From Ruminococcaceae bacterium OttesenSCG-928-A16 (GTDB lineage: Bacteria; Bacillota; Clostridia; Oscillospirales; Ruminococcaceae), in the NCBI GenBank assembly GCA_030267215.1, contig JAJDJP010000001.1, positions 124,001-188,000 on the forward strand: a DNA stretch of 64,000 nucleotides, in the 5' to 3' direction. Positions within the stretch are counted from its first letter, which is position 1. The number at the start of each line of letters is the position of its first letter. The translations under genes were made by a program, and so were the position numbers. Shown here in pieces: positions 23,693 through 32,392 of this stretch. The notes beneath the pieces were generated by a model. The model did not search any database. It was given only the letters and a program-made list of their open reading frames with translations, and was not told the DNA's origin.

Positions 23693-24969
23693 TTGAAATT
23701 TGGGATAGCCGGGAGATTTCGCTGGCAGACATTGTAAGCCGGCGGGAGGCAGAACAGCCAGATGTTTCTGGCGCGGTGGGTGGCATATTGGCCGATGTAC
23801 GCCAAAATGGAGATACCGCCGTGCTTGCCTATACCAAGCGCTTTGACGGCGCAAACCTTGCCGATATGAAGGTGACCGAAGAGGAATTGCAGGCCGCCCG
23901 GCAGCAGGTAGGCGAAAGCTACCTGCGCATATTGGCCGATGCAGCGGAAAACATACGCATTTACCACCAAAAGCAGCTGCGGCAAGGCTTTACCATGGCC
24001 GAAAAGCCCGGGGTGGTAATGGGCCAAAAAATTACCCCGCTGGCCAAGGTGGGCATTTATGTGCCCGGTGGCACGGCGGCCTACCCCAGCACCGTGTTAA
24101 TGAACGCGATACCAGCCAAAATTGCCGGGGTTGGCCGGGTGGTAATGGTTACCCCGCCGGGGCAAGATGGCAAGGTGAACGCCGGGGTATTGGCGGCGGC
24201 ATGGGTGGCCGGCATTACCGAAATTTTTAAAGTGGGCGGTGCCCAAGCGGTGGCAGCGCTAAGCTATGGCACTGGCACCATACCCAAGGTAGATAAAATT
24301 GTGGGGCCGGGCAACTTGTATGTGGCTACGGCCAAGCGCATGGTGTATGGCACGGTGGATATTGATATGATTGCCGGCCCCAGCGATGTGCTGGTAGTGG
24401 CAGACGATACCGCAAACCCGGCCTTTGTGGCGGCAGATATGCTGGCCCAGGCAGAGCACGACGAGCTGGCCGCCGCCGTGTTAGTTACCACCAGCCAGGC
24501 GCTTGCCGGGGCGGTAAAGCAGCAGCTGGCCAGCCAGCTAAGCACGTTGCCCCGCAAAGATATTGCACAAGCTTCTTTGCAGGCCAACGGCCGCATTATT
24601 GTGGCTCAATGTGTGCAAGAAGCTATGGAAATTGCCAACGCCCTAGCGCCAGAGCACTTGGAATTGTGCGTGGCAGACCCCTTTGCGCTGCTGCCTGTGG
24701 TGCAAAACGCCGGCAGCATCTTTTTGGGCAACAACACCCCAGAAGCGTTGGGAGATTACTACGCCGGCCCCAACCACACCCTGCCCACCGGTGGCACAGC
24801 CCGGTTTTCATCCCCGCTTTCGGTAGATGATTTTATTAAAAAAAGCAGCTTTCTATATTATTCTGCGGGGGCGCTGGCAAAGGTAGGGGCAGACGTAGCC
24901 ACTTTTGCCGATAGTGAAGGGCTGGGCGGCCACGCCAACAGCGTTCGGCTGCGAATGGACGAGAAGTAA
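23689..24969 (+). CDS. hisD: Histidinol dehydrogenase
   Basis: Catalyses the last two steps, L-histidinol to L-histidine with two NAD+. The 426 residues match the family. Visible are VPGGTAAYPSTVLMN, GPGNLYVATAK, IAGPSDVLV, LAQAEHDELA with the zinc and catalytic His/Glu region, APEHLEL, and YYAGPNHTLPTGGTARF. The GTG start overlaps the hisZG stop in a GTGA, indicating coupled translation. Confidence 0.95.
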   Translation: MIEIWDSREISLADIVSRREAEQPDVSGAVGGILADVRQNGDTAVLAYTKRFDGANLADMKVTEEELQAARQQVGESYLRILADAAENIRIYHQKQLRQGFTMAEKPGVVMGQKITPLAKVGIYVPGGTAAYPSTVLMNAIPAKIAGVGRVVMVTPPGQDGKVNAGVLAAAWVAGITEIFKVGGAQAVAALSYGTGTIPKVDKIVGPGNLYVATAKRMVYGTVDIDMIAGPSDVLVVADDTANPAFVAADMLAQAEHDELAAAVLVTTSQALAGAVKQQLASQLSTLPRKDIAQASLQANGRIIVAQCVQEAMEIANALAPEHLELCVADPFALLPVVQNAGSIFLGNNTPEALGDYYAGPNHTLPTGGTARFSSPLSVDDFIKKSSFLYYSAGALAKVGADVATFADSEGLGGHANSVRLRMDEK

Positions 24970-25005
24970 TCGGCTACATCTGTTTTGTTTGTTAGGAGGA
25001 ATTCC

Positions 25006-26058
25006 ATGTCTCGCTTTTTGCACCCCAAATTTAATACACTGGCCCCCTACACACCGGGGGAGCAACCACAAAACCGTGCCTATATAAAGCTAAACACCAA
25101 CGAATGCCCTTACCCGCCCTCGCCAAAGGCGGTGCGGCAAGCGGCAGCAGAGGCAAAACAGTTAAACCTTTATTCGGACCCTACCTGTGCCAGCCTAAAG
25201 GCCGCCATGGCAAAGTATTTAGGGGTGCAGCAAAGCCAGGTGTTTTTGGGCAATGGCAGCGATGAGATACTTGCCTTTTGTTTTATGGCCTTTTGTCAAG
25301 CGGGGGCGGCCTTTGCAGATATTACCTACGGCTTTTACCCGGTATACGCAAGCCTGTGCGGTATTACCCCCCACATTGTGCCGCTGCGGCAAAATTTTAC
25401 CCTTGCGCCAGAGGATTATAGGCAGGTTGGCAGTACCATTTTTATTGCTAACCCCAACGCCCCCACCGGGCTGGCCCTTTCTTTGGCAGAGCTAGAAAAA
25501 ATACTACAGTGGAACCCGGAAAACTTGGTAGTGGTAGACGAAGCCTATGTAGATTTTGGGGCGCAAACTGCCCTGCCGCTGCTGCAAAGCTACAACAACC
25601 TTTTGGTGGTGGGCACCTTTTCCAAGTCTCGGGCTATGGCGGGGGCACGGTTGGGGTATGCGGTGGGCAGCCCGGAATTGATTGAGGACCTGGGTAGGAT
25701 TCAGTACAGCTTTAACCCCTATAATGTAAACCGAATGACCCAGGCCGCCGGGGTGGCAGCATTGCAGGATAACGCCTATTTTGAAGAATGCCGTGCCAAA
25801 ATTATTGCCACCCGTGCCAAAACGGTGGATGCATTAGAGAAAATGGGGTTTGAAGGCCCCCAAAGCCTTGCTAATTTTGTGTTTGTGCGCCATCAACAAG
25901 CCTCGGCACAGCAGCTTTACCATGGCCTGAAAGAGCAGGGCATTCTGGTGCGGTGGTTTAACAAACCGCGCATAGATGAATACCTGCGCATCACCATTGG
26001 CACAGGGCAAGAGATGGATACCCTGTTTGAGGTGCTACGGCAGCTATTGCCCGGCTAA
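25006..26058 (+). CDS. hisC: Histidinol-phosphate aminotransferase
   Basis: A PLP-dependent class I aminotransferase of 350 residues converting imidazole-acetol phosphate to histidinol phosphate with glutamate. Motifs are KLNTNECPYPPSP, FLGNGSDEIL, FIANPNAPTG, VVDEAYVDFG, and the PLP-lysine site FSKSRAMAGARLGYAVG. The ATG at 25006 has AGGAGG six to seven bases upstream; the ORF-track start at 24985 lies before that site. About 140 nt separate it from hisB. Confidence 0.93.
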   Translation: MSRFLHPKFNTLAPYTPGEQPQNRAYIKLNTNECPYPPSPKAVRQAAAEAKQLNLYSDPTCASLKAAMAKYLGVQQSQVFLGNGSDEILAFCFMAFCQAGAAFADITYGFYPVYASLCGITPHIVPLRQNFTLAPEDYRQVGSTIFIANPNAPTGLALSLAELEKILQWNPENLVVVDEAYVDFGAQTALPLLQSYNNLLVVGTFSKSRAMAGARLGYAVGSPELIEDLGRIQYSFNPYNVNRMTQAAGVAALQDNAYFEECRAKIIATRAKTVDALEKMGFEGPQSLANFVFVRHQQASAQQLYHGLKEQGILVRWFNKPRIDEYLRITIGTGQEMDTLFEVLRQLLPG

Positions 26059-26204
26059 AACAAAAGCAATGCGCCAATTTGCTATAATGCTAATGAAGCG
26101 ATGGAATGCCCCTTTTTTAAAAGGATAGCCCGAGAGGGCCGGGTGTTGTCTTTTAAACTTTAGTTTTTGGTTTGTATAAATATTTTAACCATGAGGTGAT
26201 GATA

Positions 26205-26795
26205 ATGCGTACTTCTCGTTTACAACGCTCCACCAGCGAAACCGAGATATCTTGTGCAGTAGAGCTGGACGGCACCGGCCAGTATGAAATTGATACCGGC
26301 TGCGGTTTTTTAAACCATATGCTGGAGCTTTTTGCCCGCCATGGCCGCTTTAACCTTAACGTGCTTTGCCGGGGAGATGTGCAGGTAGATTACCACCACA
26401 CGGTGGAAGATATTGGCATTCTGTTAGGTCGTGCCTTTTCTCAGGCGCTGGGCAACCGTGCAGGTATTGTTAGGTATGGTAGCATGCTGCTGCCTATGGA
26501 CGAAGCGCTGGTACTTTGTGCCGTGGATATTAGCGGCCGGGGCCTGCTGGTGTATAAATTAGATTTGCCCGCAAAGCAAATTGGCGATTTTGATTTGGAG
26601 CTGGTGAAGGAGTTTTTTATGGCCTTTGCGCGGGAGCTTGGGGCAACCATTCACCTGCGGCAGCTAGATGGAGAAAACAGCCACCACATTGCAGAAGCCG
26701 CCTTTAAAGGCTTTGCCCGGGCACTGGCGGCGGCGGTGGCCATAAACCCGCAAGCAGCCGAAGAAATTCCCTCTACCAAAGGCACTATTTTGTAA
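26205..26795 (+). CDS. hisB: Imidazoleglycerol-phosphate dehydratase
   Basis: The single-domain dehydratase of 196 residues, without the phosphatase domain of the enterobacterial fusion. It carries the double Mn-binding motifs: GFLNHMLELFARH and VDYHHTVEDIGI in the first half, and HHIAEAAFKGFARAL in the second. The ATG at 26205 follows GAGGTG. The 146-nt gap upstream contains a TATAAT near 26081 without a good -35, so an internal promoter is possible but unproven. Confidence 0.95.
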   Translation: MRTSRLQRSTSETEISCAVELDGTGQYEIDTGCGFLNHMLELFARHGRFNLNVLCRGDVQVDYHHTVEDIGILLGRAFSQALGNRAGIVRYGSMLLPMDEALVLCAVDISGRGLLVYKLDLPAKQIGDFDLELVKEFFMAFARELGATIHLRQLDGENSHHIAEAAFKGFARALAAAVAINPQAAEEIPSTKGTIL

Positions 26796-26839
26796 TTGGG
26801 TATTAAACAGGGCTTACTAAACTATTGGGGAGGAAAGAC

Positions 26840-27469
26840 ATGATTGCCATTGTGGACTATGGTGTGGGCAACTTGTTTAGCCTGCGCAGCAGCCTTAGCG
26901 CGCTGGGGCTGGTGGCAGAGGTAACCGGAGACCCAAAACAGCTGGCAGCAGCAAGCCATATTATTTTGCCCGGTGTAGGTGCTTTTGCCAATGCCATGGC
27001 AAAATTGCAGGGGGCTGGGCTGGCGGGGGTGGTAAGGCAGCAAGCCGCCGCCGGCAAACCGCTGCTGGGCATTTGCCTTGGCATGCAGCTCTTGTTCCAA
27101 AAAAGTTATGAATTTGGAGAGCACGAGGGCCTGGGGCTGGTGCCCGGCCAGGTGTGCCCCCTTGCGCCAGATTTGGCAATGGCCGGCTACAACTACAAGG
27201 TGCCCCACATTGGCTGGAACCCGCTGCAGATACAGCGCCCCCAAAGCCCTATTTTGCGCTACACGCAAGAGGGGGATTCGGTCTATTACGTGCACAGCTT
27301 TTATGCCAAAAACTGCGATGAAGCAGTGGTTGCCACCAGCGAATACGGGGTTACAGTAACCGGCGCCGTGCAAAAAGGCAATGTGTTTGGCACCCAGTTT
27401 CACCCAGAAAAAAGCGGGGACGTGGGCCTTGCCATGTTAAAAGCATTTGCGGAGGTGGAAACATGTTAA
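26840..27469 (+). CDS. hisH: Imidazole glycerol phosphate synthase, glutaminase subunit
   Basis: A class I glutamine amidotransferase of 209 residues that supplies ammonia to HisF. The nucleophile Cys is in LGICLGMQLLFQ near residue 80, and the His/Glu pair in GTQFHPEKSGDVG near the C-terminus. ILPGVGAF and VHSFYAK are also typical. The ATG at 26840 has GGAGG seven bases upstream. It overlaps hisA by 7 nt. Confidence 0.95.
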   Translation: MIAIVDYGVGNLFSLRSSLSALGLVAEVTGDPKQLAAASHIILPGVGAFANAMAKLQGAGLAGVVRQQAAAGKPLLGICLGMQLLFQKSYEFGEHEGLGLVPGQVCPLAPDLAMAGYNYKVPHIGWNPLQIQRPQSPILRYTQEGDSVYYVHSFYAKNCDEAVVATSEYGVTVTGAVQKGNVFGTQFHPEKSGDVGLAMLKAFAEVETC

Positions 27470-28179
27470 TTTATCCGGCTATTGACCTGCTGGGCGGTAA
27501 AGCGGTGCGCCTGTACCAAGGAGACTACGACAAGGTAGAGGTGTTTGGCAACGACCCAGCGGCCTTTGCAGCCCAGTTTGCGGCGGCGGGGGCAAACCAC
27601 CTGCATGTGGTAGACCTAGACGGCGCAAAGCAAGGAACACCCCAAAACTTTGCTGCGGTGCAGGCCATTGCCAGCACCACCGGCATGTTTATCGAGCTTG
27701 GCGGCGGTATTCGCACCCAAAAAATGGTAGAGCAATGCTTTGCCGCCGGCATTGGCCGGGTAATATTGGGCACCGCTGCTTTAAAAGACCCCATTTTCAC
27801 CCGCAGTGTGGTAAAAAAATATGGCGATAAAATAGCGATAGGGGTGGACGCCCGAGACGGCAAAGTGGCTATAGAAGGATGGCTGGCCACCTCTGAAACT
27901 GACAGCTTTGATTTTTGCCGTGAAATGCGAGATATTGGGGTAAACTATATTATTTACACCGATATTTCGCGGGATGGAACCGGCAAAGGCGCTAACCTGG
28001 AAGTGTATGGGCGCCTAGCCGAAATTGAGGGGCTGAACATCACCGCTTCGGGCGGGGTCTCTAGCCTGGAGGACGTGCGGCAGCTAAAAGAAATGGGCCT
28101 ATATGCCGCTATTTTAGGCCGGGCACTGTACACCGGTGCGGTTCATTTGGCCCAAGCGGTGCAACTGGCAAAAGCGTAA
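27463..28179 (+). CDS. hisA: ProFAR isomerase
   Basis: A 238-residue TIM barrel catalysing the Amadori isomerisation of 5'-ProFAR to PRFAR. Motifs are the catalytic Asp in IYPAIDLLGGKAVRLYQGDY, VVDLDGAKQG, ELGGGIRT, and YTDISRDGTGKGANLE with the second catalytic Asp. It overlaps hisH and is followed by a 59-nt gap to hisF. Confidence 0.95.
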   Translation: MLIYPAIDLLGGKAVRLYQGDYDKVEVFGNDPAAFAAQFAAAGANHLHVVDLDGAKQGTPQNFAAVQAIASTTGMFIELGGGIRTQKMVEQCFAAGIGRVILGTAALKDPIFTRSVVKKYGDKIAIGVDARDGKVAIEGWLATSETDSFDFCREMRDIGVNYIIYTDISRDGTGKGANLEVYGRLAEIEGLNITASGGVSSLEDVRQLKEMGLYAAILGRALYTGAVHLAQAVQLAKA

Positions 28180-28238
28180 GCAAACAAAGGCAACACAAGG
28201 TTTTAATTGGCTTTAAAACAGCAAAGCGAGGAAACAAC

Positions 28239-29003
28239 ATGGTGGCAAAACGCATCATTCCCTGTTTGGATATCCGGGATGGACGGGTGGTAAAAGGGGT
28301 TAATTTTAAAGGCCTGCGAGATGTAGAAGACCCGGTGGCTATGGCCGCCTACTACAACCAGCAAGGGGCAGATGAACTGGTTTTTTACGACATTACCGCC
28401 TCGGCCGAGGGGCGGGGTATTTTTACCGATATTTTAAAAAAGGTGGCAGCGCAGGTGTTTATTCCGCTAACAGTGGGGGGCGCTGTGAACAGTTTGGCAG
28501 ATTTTGACCGGGTGCTGAACTGTGGTGCCGACAAGGTGAGCGTGAACTCGGGTGCTATTGCCAACCCCGCCTTGGTGGGCCAAGGTGCCCGCCGTTATGG
28601 CAGCCAGTGCGTGGTGCTATCTATGGATATTAAGCGGGTGGGCGAGGGTTGGCACATTTTTGCCAAGGGCGGCCGGGTAGATACCGGCCTGGATGCCTTG
28701 GACTGGGCCATGCGTGGGGAAGCAGAGGGTGCCGGGGAGCTGGTGGTAAACAGCATGGACACCGACGGAGTGAAAAACGGCTTTGACCTGCCACTGTTGC
28801 AAGCCATATCGCAACGGGTAAAAATTCCCATTGTCGCCTCTGGCGGGGCGGGCAACAAGCAGCATTTTGCCAATTTGTTTGCGCTAGAGGGGATAGACGC
28901 GGGGCTGGCGGCCTCCATATTCCACTACAAAGAGGTAGGCATACCGGAGCTTAAAGCTTATTTAGCCGGCAAAGGCGTGCCGGTGCGGCTGCGGCAACAA
29001 TAA
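28239..29003 (+). CDS. hisF: Imidazole glycerol phosphate synthase, cyclase subunit
   Basis: A 254-residue TIM barrel working with HisH to form imidazole glycerol phosphate and AICAR. It has [17 protein letters not shown] with the catalytic Asp, [33 protein letters not shown], and [16 protein letters not shown] lies upstream of the ATG. Full length and intact. Confidence 0.95.
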   Translation: MVAKRIIPCLDIRDGRVVKGVNFKGLRDVEDPVAMAAYYNQQGADELVFYDITASAEGRGIFTDILKKVAAQVFIPLTVGGAVNSLADFDRVLNCGADKVSVNSGAIANPALVGQGARRYGSQCVVLSMDIKRVGEGWHIFAKGGRVDTGLDALDWAMRGEAEGAGELVVNSMDTDGVKNGFDLPLLQAISQRVKIPIVASGGAGNKQHFANLFALEGIDAGLAASIFHYKEVGIPELKAYLAGKGVPVRLRQQ

Positions 29004-29023
29004 AAACAGCAAGGAGCAGGACA

Positions 29024-29671
29024 ATGGAAGGTTTGGAAAAGCTGAAATTTGATAAAGATGGCCTGATACCGGCAGTGGTGCAAGATTTTAACACCGGACA
29101 GGTGCTTATGGTTGCTTATATGAACAAAGAAAGCCTGCAAATAACGCTGGCAGAAAAACGCACCTGCTTTTGGTCTCGCAGCCGGCAGCAGCTGTGGCGC
29201 AAAGGGCAAACCAGCGGCAATGTGCAGCATGTTGTGGCCATGATGACAGATTGCGACGCAGATGCGCTGGTGGTGCAGGTGATAAAAAAAGGCCCCGCCT
29301 GCCATACCGGTGCCGAAAGCTGCTTTTTCAACACCTTGTATCAGGATGAAACCCAGCAAAAACTTACCCTACAGGCGTTGTATCATTTAATTATGGGCCG
29401 CAAAACCACACCACAACAGGGCAGCTATACCAGCTACCTGTTTGGCAAAGGGCGCGAAAAGATATTAAAAAAGGTGGGGGAAGAATCTACCGAAGTGGTG
29501 ATTGCCGCCATGAAAAAGGACGACCAAGAAACCATTTTCGAAATATCGGACCTTTGCTACCATATTTTGGTGCTGATGGCCGAGGCCGGCATTACCCCGG
29601 ATGAAGTGATGGCAGAGCTAGCCAGCCGCCATGTGGTAGACCATAAGGTAAAACAAGAAACCATGAAATAA
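29024..29671 (+). CDS. hisIE: Bifunctional phosphoribosyl-AMP cyclohydrolase / phosphoribosyl-ATP pyrophosphatase
   Basis: A 215-residue fusion catalysing steps 2 and 3 of the pathway. The HisI part (about 1-105) has [15 protein letters not shown], and the zinc ligands in MTDCDADAL and [10 protein letters not shown]. The HisE part (about 110-200) is an alpha-helical MazG-like domain with [17 protein letters not shown]. It closes the operon. No histidinol-phosphatase gene is in the cluster, so that step must be encoded elsewhere. Confidence 0.95.
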   Translation: MEGLEKLKFDKDGLIPAVVQDFNTGQVLMVAYMNKESLQITLAEKRTCFWSRSRQQLWRKGQTSGNVQHVVAMMTDCDADALVVQVIKKGPACHTGAESCFFNTLYQDETQQKLTLQALYHLIMGRKTTPQQGSYTSYLFGKGREKILKKVGEESTEVVIAAMKKDDQETIFEISDLCYHILVLMAEAGITPDEVMAELASRHVVDHKVKQETMK

Positions 29672-29730
29672 AATTCTTTCCGGTGCTTATTAAAAATACC
29701 AAAAACTTATTTTGTTGCTTTAGATATAGC

Positions 29731-29780
29731 AAAAACCCGCTTATTATCGCCAGTTACATGCGATTGAAAAGCGGGTTTTT
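29731..29780. terminator. Bidirectional terminator after hisIE
   Basis: AAAAACCCGCTT pairs with AAGCGGGTTTTT (29731-29742 and 29769-29780), with T-runs both ways. On the minus strand it begins immediately after the decayed tRNA copy, so it could be the original tRNA-Val terminator as well as the his terminator. Confidence 0.85.
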
Positions 29781-29783
29781 ATG

Positions 29784-29836
29784 TGGTGGAAGCGAAGGGG
29801 CTCGAATTCTTGAAAGCCTGCACGTTTTGCTTGTGC
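29784..29836 (-). pseudogene. Decayed 3' fragment of a tRNA (tRNA-Val-like)
   Basis: Aligned by eye with tRNA-Val at 30482-30557, about 41 of 54 positions agree, starting from GTGGTGGAAGC and including CTCGAAT and TGCACGT. It covers the encoded CCA, acceptor 3' strand, T arm and part of the anticodon arm. The D arm and acceptor 5' strand are absent. It has the same orientation as the intact tRNA, as expected of the distal end of an element integrated at a tRNA 3' end. Confidence 0.7.
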
Positions 29837-29915
29837 CAAAATTGGGGCAGGCTAATAGGGGCGATAACAATTGCTGTTTGCGTTGTATTTACCACGGAAT
29901 ATCTTGCCTTTTAGT

Positions 29916-29923
29916 GCTATACT
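29916..29923 (+). promoter_or_regulatory. Extended -10 of the cupin-like gene
   Basis: TGCTATACT-type extended -10 (TATACT 29918-29923) about 40 nt before the start; no convincing -35. Confidence 0.5.
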
Positions 29924-29964
29924 AAGCCTATAAAAGAAACGAACGCAACGAAAGGAAGATTGAA

Positions 29965-30282
29965 ATGGAAAAAGTTTATAAATTTCAGCAGTCCGCCGAG
30001 AAACTGATTGAAAAGATTTTGGATGATGATGTAGCGATGATTAATCACATGATTCTGAACCAGAATGAAGCGCTCCCGCAGCACTATTCCAACTCGAACG
30101 TTTACATGATTATTGTGCGTGGGTGCATCACAGCCCAGCTGGGAGAAAACCCGCCAAAACGCTATGAACACGGAAATCTCTTGAACATTCCGGGCCAAAT
30201 AAAGATGAATATTTCTAACCAAGATGTGGAACAAGCGGAGTTTTTTGTGGTGAAAGCACCTAGCCCAAGGCTTTATAAATAG
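29965..30282 (+). CDS. Small cupin-like protein
   Basis: A 105-residue protein. After a helical N-terminus (YKFQQSAEKLIEKIL), the sequence has the strand pattern of a one-domain cupin: NEALPQHYSNSNVYMIIVRGCITAQLG, then EHGNLLNIPGQIKMNISN. A possible metal-binding His is in PQHYSNSN, but the full cupin metal motif is incomplete. GAAAGGAAG precedes the ATG. It is a single-gene unit between two tRNA-derived ends and looks like cargo. A sensing or small-molecule binding role is possible but not shown. Confidence 0.65.
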   Translation: MEKVYKFQQSAEKLIEKILDDDVAMINHMILNQNEALPQHYSNSNVYMIIVRGCITAQLGENPPKRYEHGNLLNIPGQIKMNISNQDVEQAEFFVVKAPSPRLYK

Positions 30283-30357
30283 CCAGCTGATTTTAATGGC
30301 CTTGCAAAGGGTTAATGCCCGGGTTAACCAATAAATAATGTGAAGTATGAATAATAA

Positions 30358-30397
30358 AGCAGGAGCTACCCAAAGCGGGTAGTTCCTGCTACTTTTT
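30358..30397 (+). terminator. Terminator of the cupin-like gene
   Basis: A 14-nt arm AGCAGGAGCTACCC pairs with GGGTAGTTCCTGCT (one G-T pair) around CAAAGC-type loop sequence, followed by ACTTTTT. Confidence 0.85.
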
Positions 30398-30435
30398 AAA
30401 CTTTTTAGAGTACGAGTTGACCATTTTGAATTTTG

Positions 30436-30476
30436 AAAAAGAAAAACACCGCCAATTAAGCAAATAATTGACGGTG
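30436..30476 (-). terminator. Terminator of tRNA-Val
   Basis: On the minus strand CACCGTCAATTA/TAATTGGCGGTG (one G-T pair) is followed by TTTTTCTTTTT, starting 5 nt after the encoded CCA. Confidence 0.88.
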
Positions 30477-30481
30477 CTACG

Positions 30482-30557
30482 TGGTGGAAGCTAAGGAACT
30501 CGAATCCCTGACCCCCTGCACGTCAAGCAGGTGCTCTACCAGCTGAGCTAAGCTTCC
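30482..30557 (-). tRNA. tRNA-Val (anticodon GAC), CCA encoded
   Basis: The minus strand folds as a standard cloverleaf. The acceptor is GGAAGCT/AGCTTCC, the D arm GCTC...GAGC, the anticodon arm CCTGC-TTGACGT-GCAGG with anticodon GAC, and the T arm AGGGA-TTCGAGT-TCCTT. Discriminator A and CCA follow. Its 3' end borders a probable mini-island. Confidence 0.93.
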
Positions 30558-30813
30558 ATACGAATAGTCTGCGTCACTTGAATACGCGGTTATCTTCTTG
30601 CCAATTTTCCGTCTAGCTGCGTTGTCCTCAATCGGCCGCCTTGTTAGATGAAAAATAGATGGCGAATATATCCCGAAATTTAAATGACACAAACTACTAG
30701 GGAAAATGCAGGCAAGCAATGTACAAACATAGTAATATAACTTTACGCAAAAAGCAAGGTTATTTGCTAAAAATAAGGGGCTGGGCAAAGCCCCAACCCA
30801 CGCAGATATTTGG

Positions 30814-30842
30814 TTGTGATACTGCTACCAATATGGTATAAT
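30814..30842 (+). promoter_or_regulatory. Probable ruv operon promoter
   Basis: TTGTGA (30814-30819), a 17-nt spacer and a consensus TATAAT (30837-30842), about 180 nt before ruvC. A second TGGTATAAT at 30949-30957 lacks a -35. Between tRNA-Val and here (30558-30813) I see no gene, only a minus-strand GGGGCT/AGCCCC hairpin with a T-rich tail near 30778-30797. Confidence 0.6.
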
Positions 30843-31021
30843 AACCGCACAAGTTTACAGTTATTATATGTTTTGTTTTAAAGCAGGCTATCTTGCCCCG
30901 TGGTGGGGCGGCGGTGGCAATGTGCCATTATGCCATTTGCTGTGTTCGTGGTATAATTGGGCTTGGCTTAAAGCAATAACAACAAGGCGGCTGGTTGCAA
31001 CTGGCAAAGGGAGGTGCGGGC

Positions 31022-31543
31022 ATGCGTGTGCTAGGGCTAGACCCCGGCTATGCCATTGTAGGCTACGGCGTGCTAGATGGCGCCGGAACCGATTTTGTGC
31101 CGGTTACCTTTGGGGCTATCACTACCCAGTCTCACACTGTTTTTGAAGACCGGCTGGCCGAAATTTTTACCGACATGCAAACCCTTTTGCACGATGTAAA
31201 ACCAGATGCCATGGCCATTGAAACGCTGTTTTTTACCAGCAACCAAAAAACCGTAATTGCCGTGGCCGAAGCCCGCGGCGTAATATTGCTGGCGGCAAAG
31301 CTGGCGGGTGTGCCTATTTTTGAATACACCCCCCTGCAGGTAAAGCAAAGTGTTGCGGGCTATGGCCGTGCCACCAAAAAACAGGTGCAAGAAATGACCC
31401 GCCGCCTGCTAAAACTAAAAAAAATACCCAAGCCTGATGATGCCGCCGATGCCCTTGCCATGGCGATTTGCCACATGCACTCGGCCCGCAGCCTGCGCTT
31501 TGGTAAAGGCGAAACCAAACGCCAACAAATGGGGTATTATTAG
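31022..31543 (+). CDS. ruvC: Holliday junction resolvase RuvC
   Basis: A 173-residue endonuclease that cuts Holliday junctions during recombinational repair. It has the RNase H-like fold with catalytic acids in LGLDPGYAIVGYGV (Asp), AIETLFF (Glu) and the C-terminal KPDDAADALAMAICH (two Asp). GGGAGG precedes the ATG at 31022; the ORF-track start at 30995 is not supported. Confidence 0.95.
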   Translation: MRVLGLDPGYAIVGYGVLDGAGTDFVPVTFGAITTQSHTVFEDRLAEIFTDMQTLLHDVKPDAMAIETLFFTSNQKTVIAVAEARGVILLAAKLAGVPIFEYTPLQVKQSVAGYGRATKKQVQEMTRRLLKLKKIPKPDDAADALAMAICHMHSARSLRFGKGETKRQQMGYY

Positions 31544-31780
31544 GGTGTTGCTTTTAGCAGTGTTCAACGATGCCTTTCAAAGTATCTTTTACTTATTTCT
31601 ACGTTATCCTTCCTCGCAAACATCAAGTATTACTTGGTCGTCTGCCTTGAAATAAGCAAAACCCATTCTGGAATTCATCATTTCAACTACTAAAGGCAAC
31701 ACCTGCAAACTAAAAATCACCAAAGAATTGATTAGGCAACAGCAAACGTGTTCTATTGTTTTCAAGGAGGCATAAAAAGC

Positions 31781-32389
31781 ATGATTTATTCCCTTACCGG
31801 TATTTTGGTAGAAAAAACCCCCGGTGAAGCCGTAATAGAATGTGGCGGTATTGGTTATTTGGTTAGCATACCTGCCACGGCCAGTGGCGCGCTGCCCGCA
31901 GTGGGCGAGCGCGCTACCCTTTATACCTATATGAATGTAAGCGAAAACGATGTGTCTCTGTTTGGGTTTGCCAACAAAGAGGGGCGGGATATGTTCCGCA
32001 TGCTTACCACTGTTTCGGGGGTGGGGCCTAAGGTGGGGGTGGCCATTTTAAGTGCCCTTTCGCCAGAAAAAATTGTGCTTGCCATTAGCACCGGAGACCA
32101 TAAAACCCTAACCGCTGCCAATGGCGTTGGCCCAAAGCTGGCCCAGCGGCTGGTGCTAGAGCTAAAAGACAAGGTGGCCAAAGGCATCACTGCCGGTGGT
32201 CTTTCTATCGATGATATGGCAGGCGGGGGTGCCCAGCCGGCGGGCGGTGCCTCGCAGGCAGTGGCGGCGCTGGTAAGCCTGGGCTACACCGGTACCGAGG
32301 CCGCCACAGCGGTGGCCAAAGTAGACCAAACCTTGCCGGTGCCGGAGATTATCCGCATTGCGTTGCAGGGCATAGGGGGTGGCAGGTAA
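31781..32389 (+). CDS. ruvA: Holliday junction branch-migration protein RuvA
   Basis: A 202-residue junction-binding subunit. It has an N-terminal OB fold (MIYSLTGILVEK), tandem helix-hairpin-helix motifs (TTVSGVGPKVGVAIL and AANGVGPKLAQRLVLEL), and a C-terminal RuvB-binding domain after a Gly/Ala-rich linker (AVAALVSLGYTGTEA). The ATG at 31781 has AAGGAGG upstream. An unusual 237-nt AT-richer gap separates it from ruvC. It is 3 nt from ruvB. Confidence 0.95.
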   Translation: MIYSLTGILVEKTPGEAVIECGGIGYLVSIPATASGALPAVGERATLYTYMNVSENDVSLFGFANKEGRDMFRMLTTVSGVGPKVGVAILSALSPEKIVLAISTGDHKTLTAANGVGPKLAQRLVLELKDKVAKGITAGGLSIDDMAGGGAQPAGGASQAVAALVSLGYTGTEAATAVAKVDQTLPVPEIIRIALQGIGGGR

Positions 32390-32392
32390 ACC

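Larger units (their letters stand above)
29784..30481. mobile_element. Putative mini-island at tRNA-Val
   Basis: About 700 bp lie between the intact tRNA-Val 3' end and its decayed copy. They hold one gene (cupin-like, 29965), its promoter and terminator, and a second tRNA terminator. There is no integrase. The layout parallels the insertion at tRNA-Gly. Classification as a mobile remnant is an inference from the duplicated tRNA end. Confidence 0.5.

Noticed and set aside
30477-30788. Minus-strand ORF of 103 codons across tRNA-Val
   Set aside because: It reads through the whole tRNA (ending SLAQLVEHLLD...), a common false ORF over tRNA genes.
30949-30957. TGGTATAAT as the main ruvC promoter
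   Set aside because: No -35 element is present; the site at 30814-30842 has both hexamers and a 17-nt spacer.
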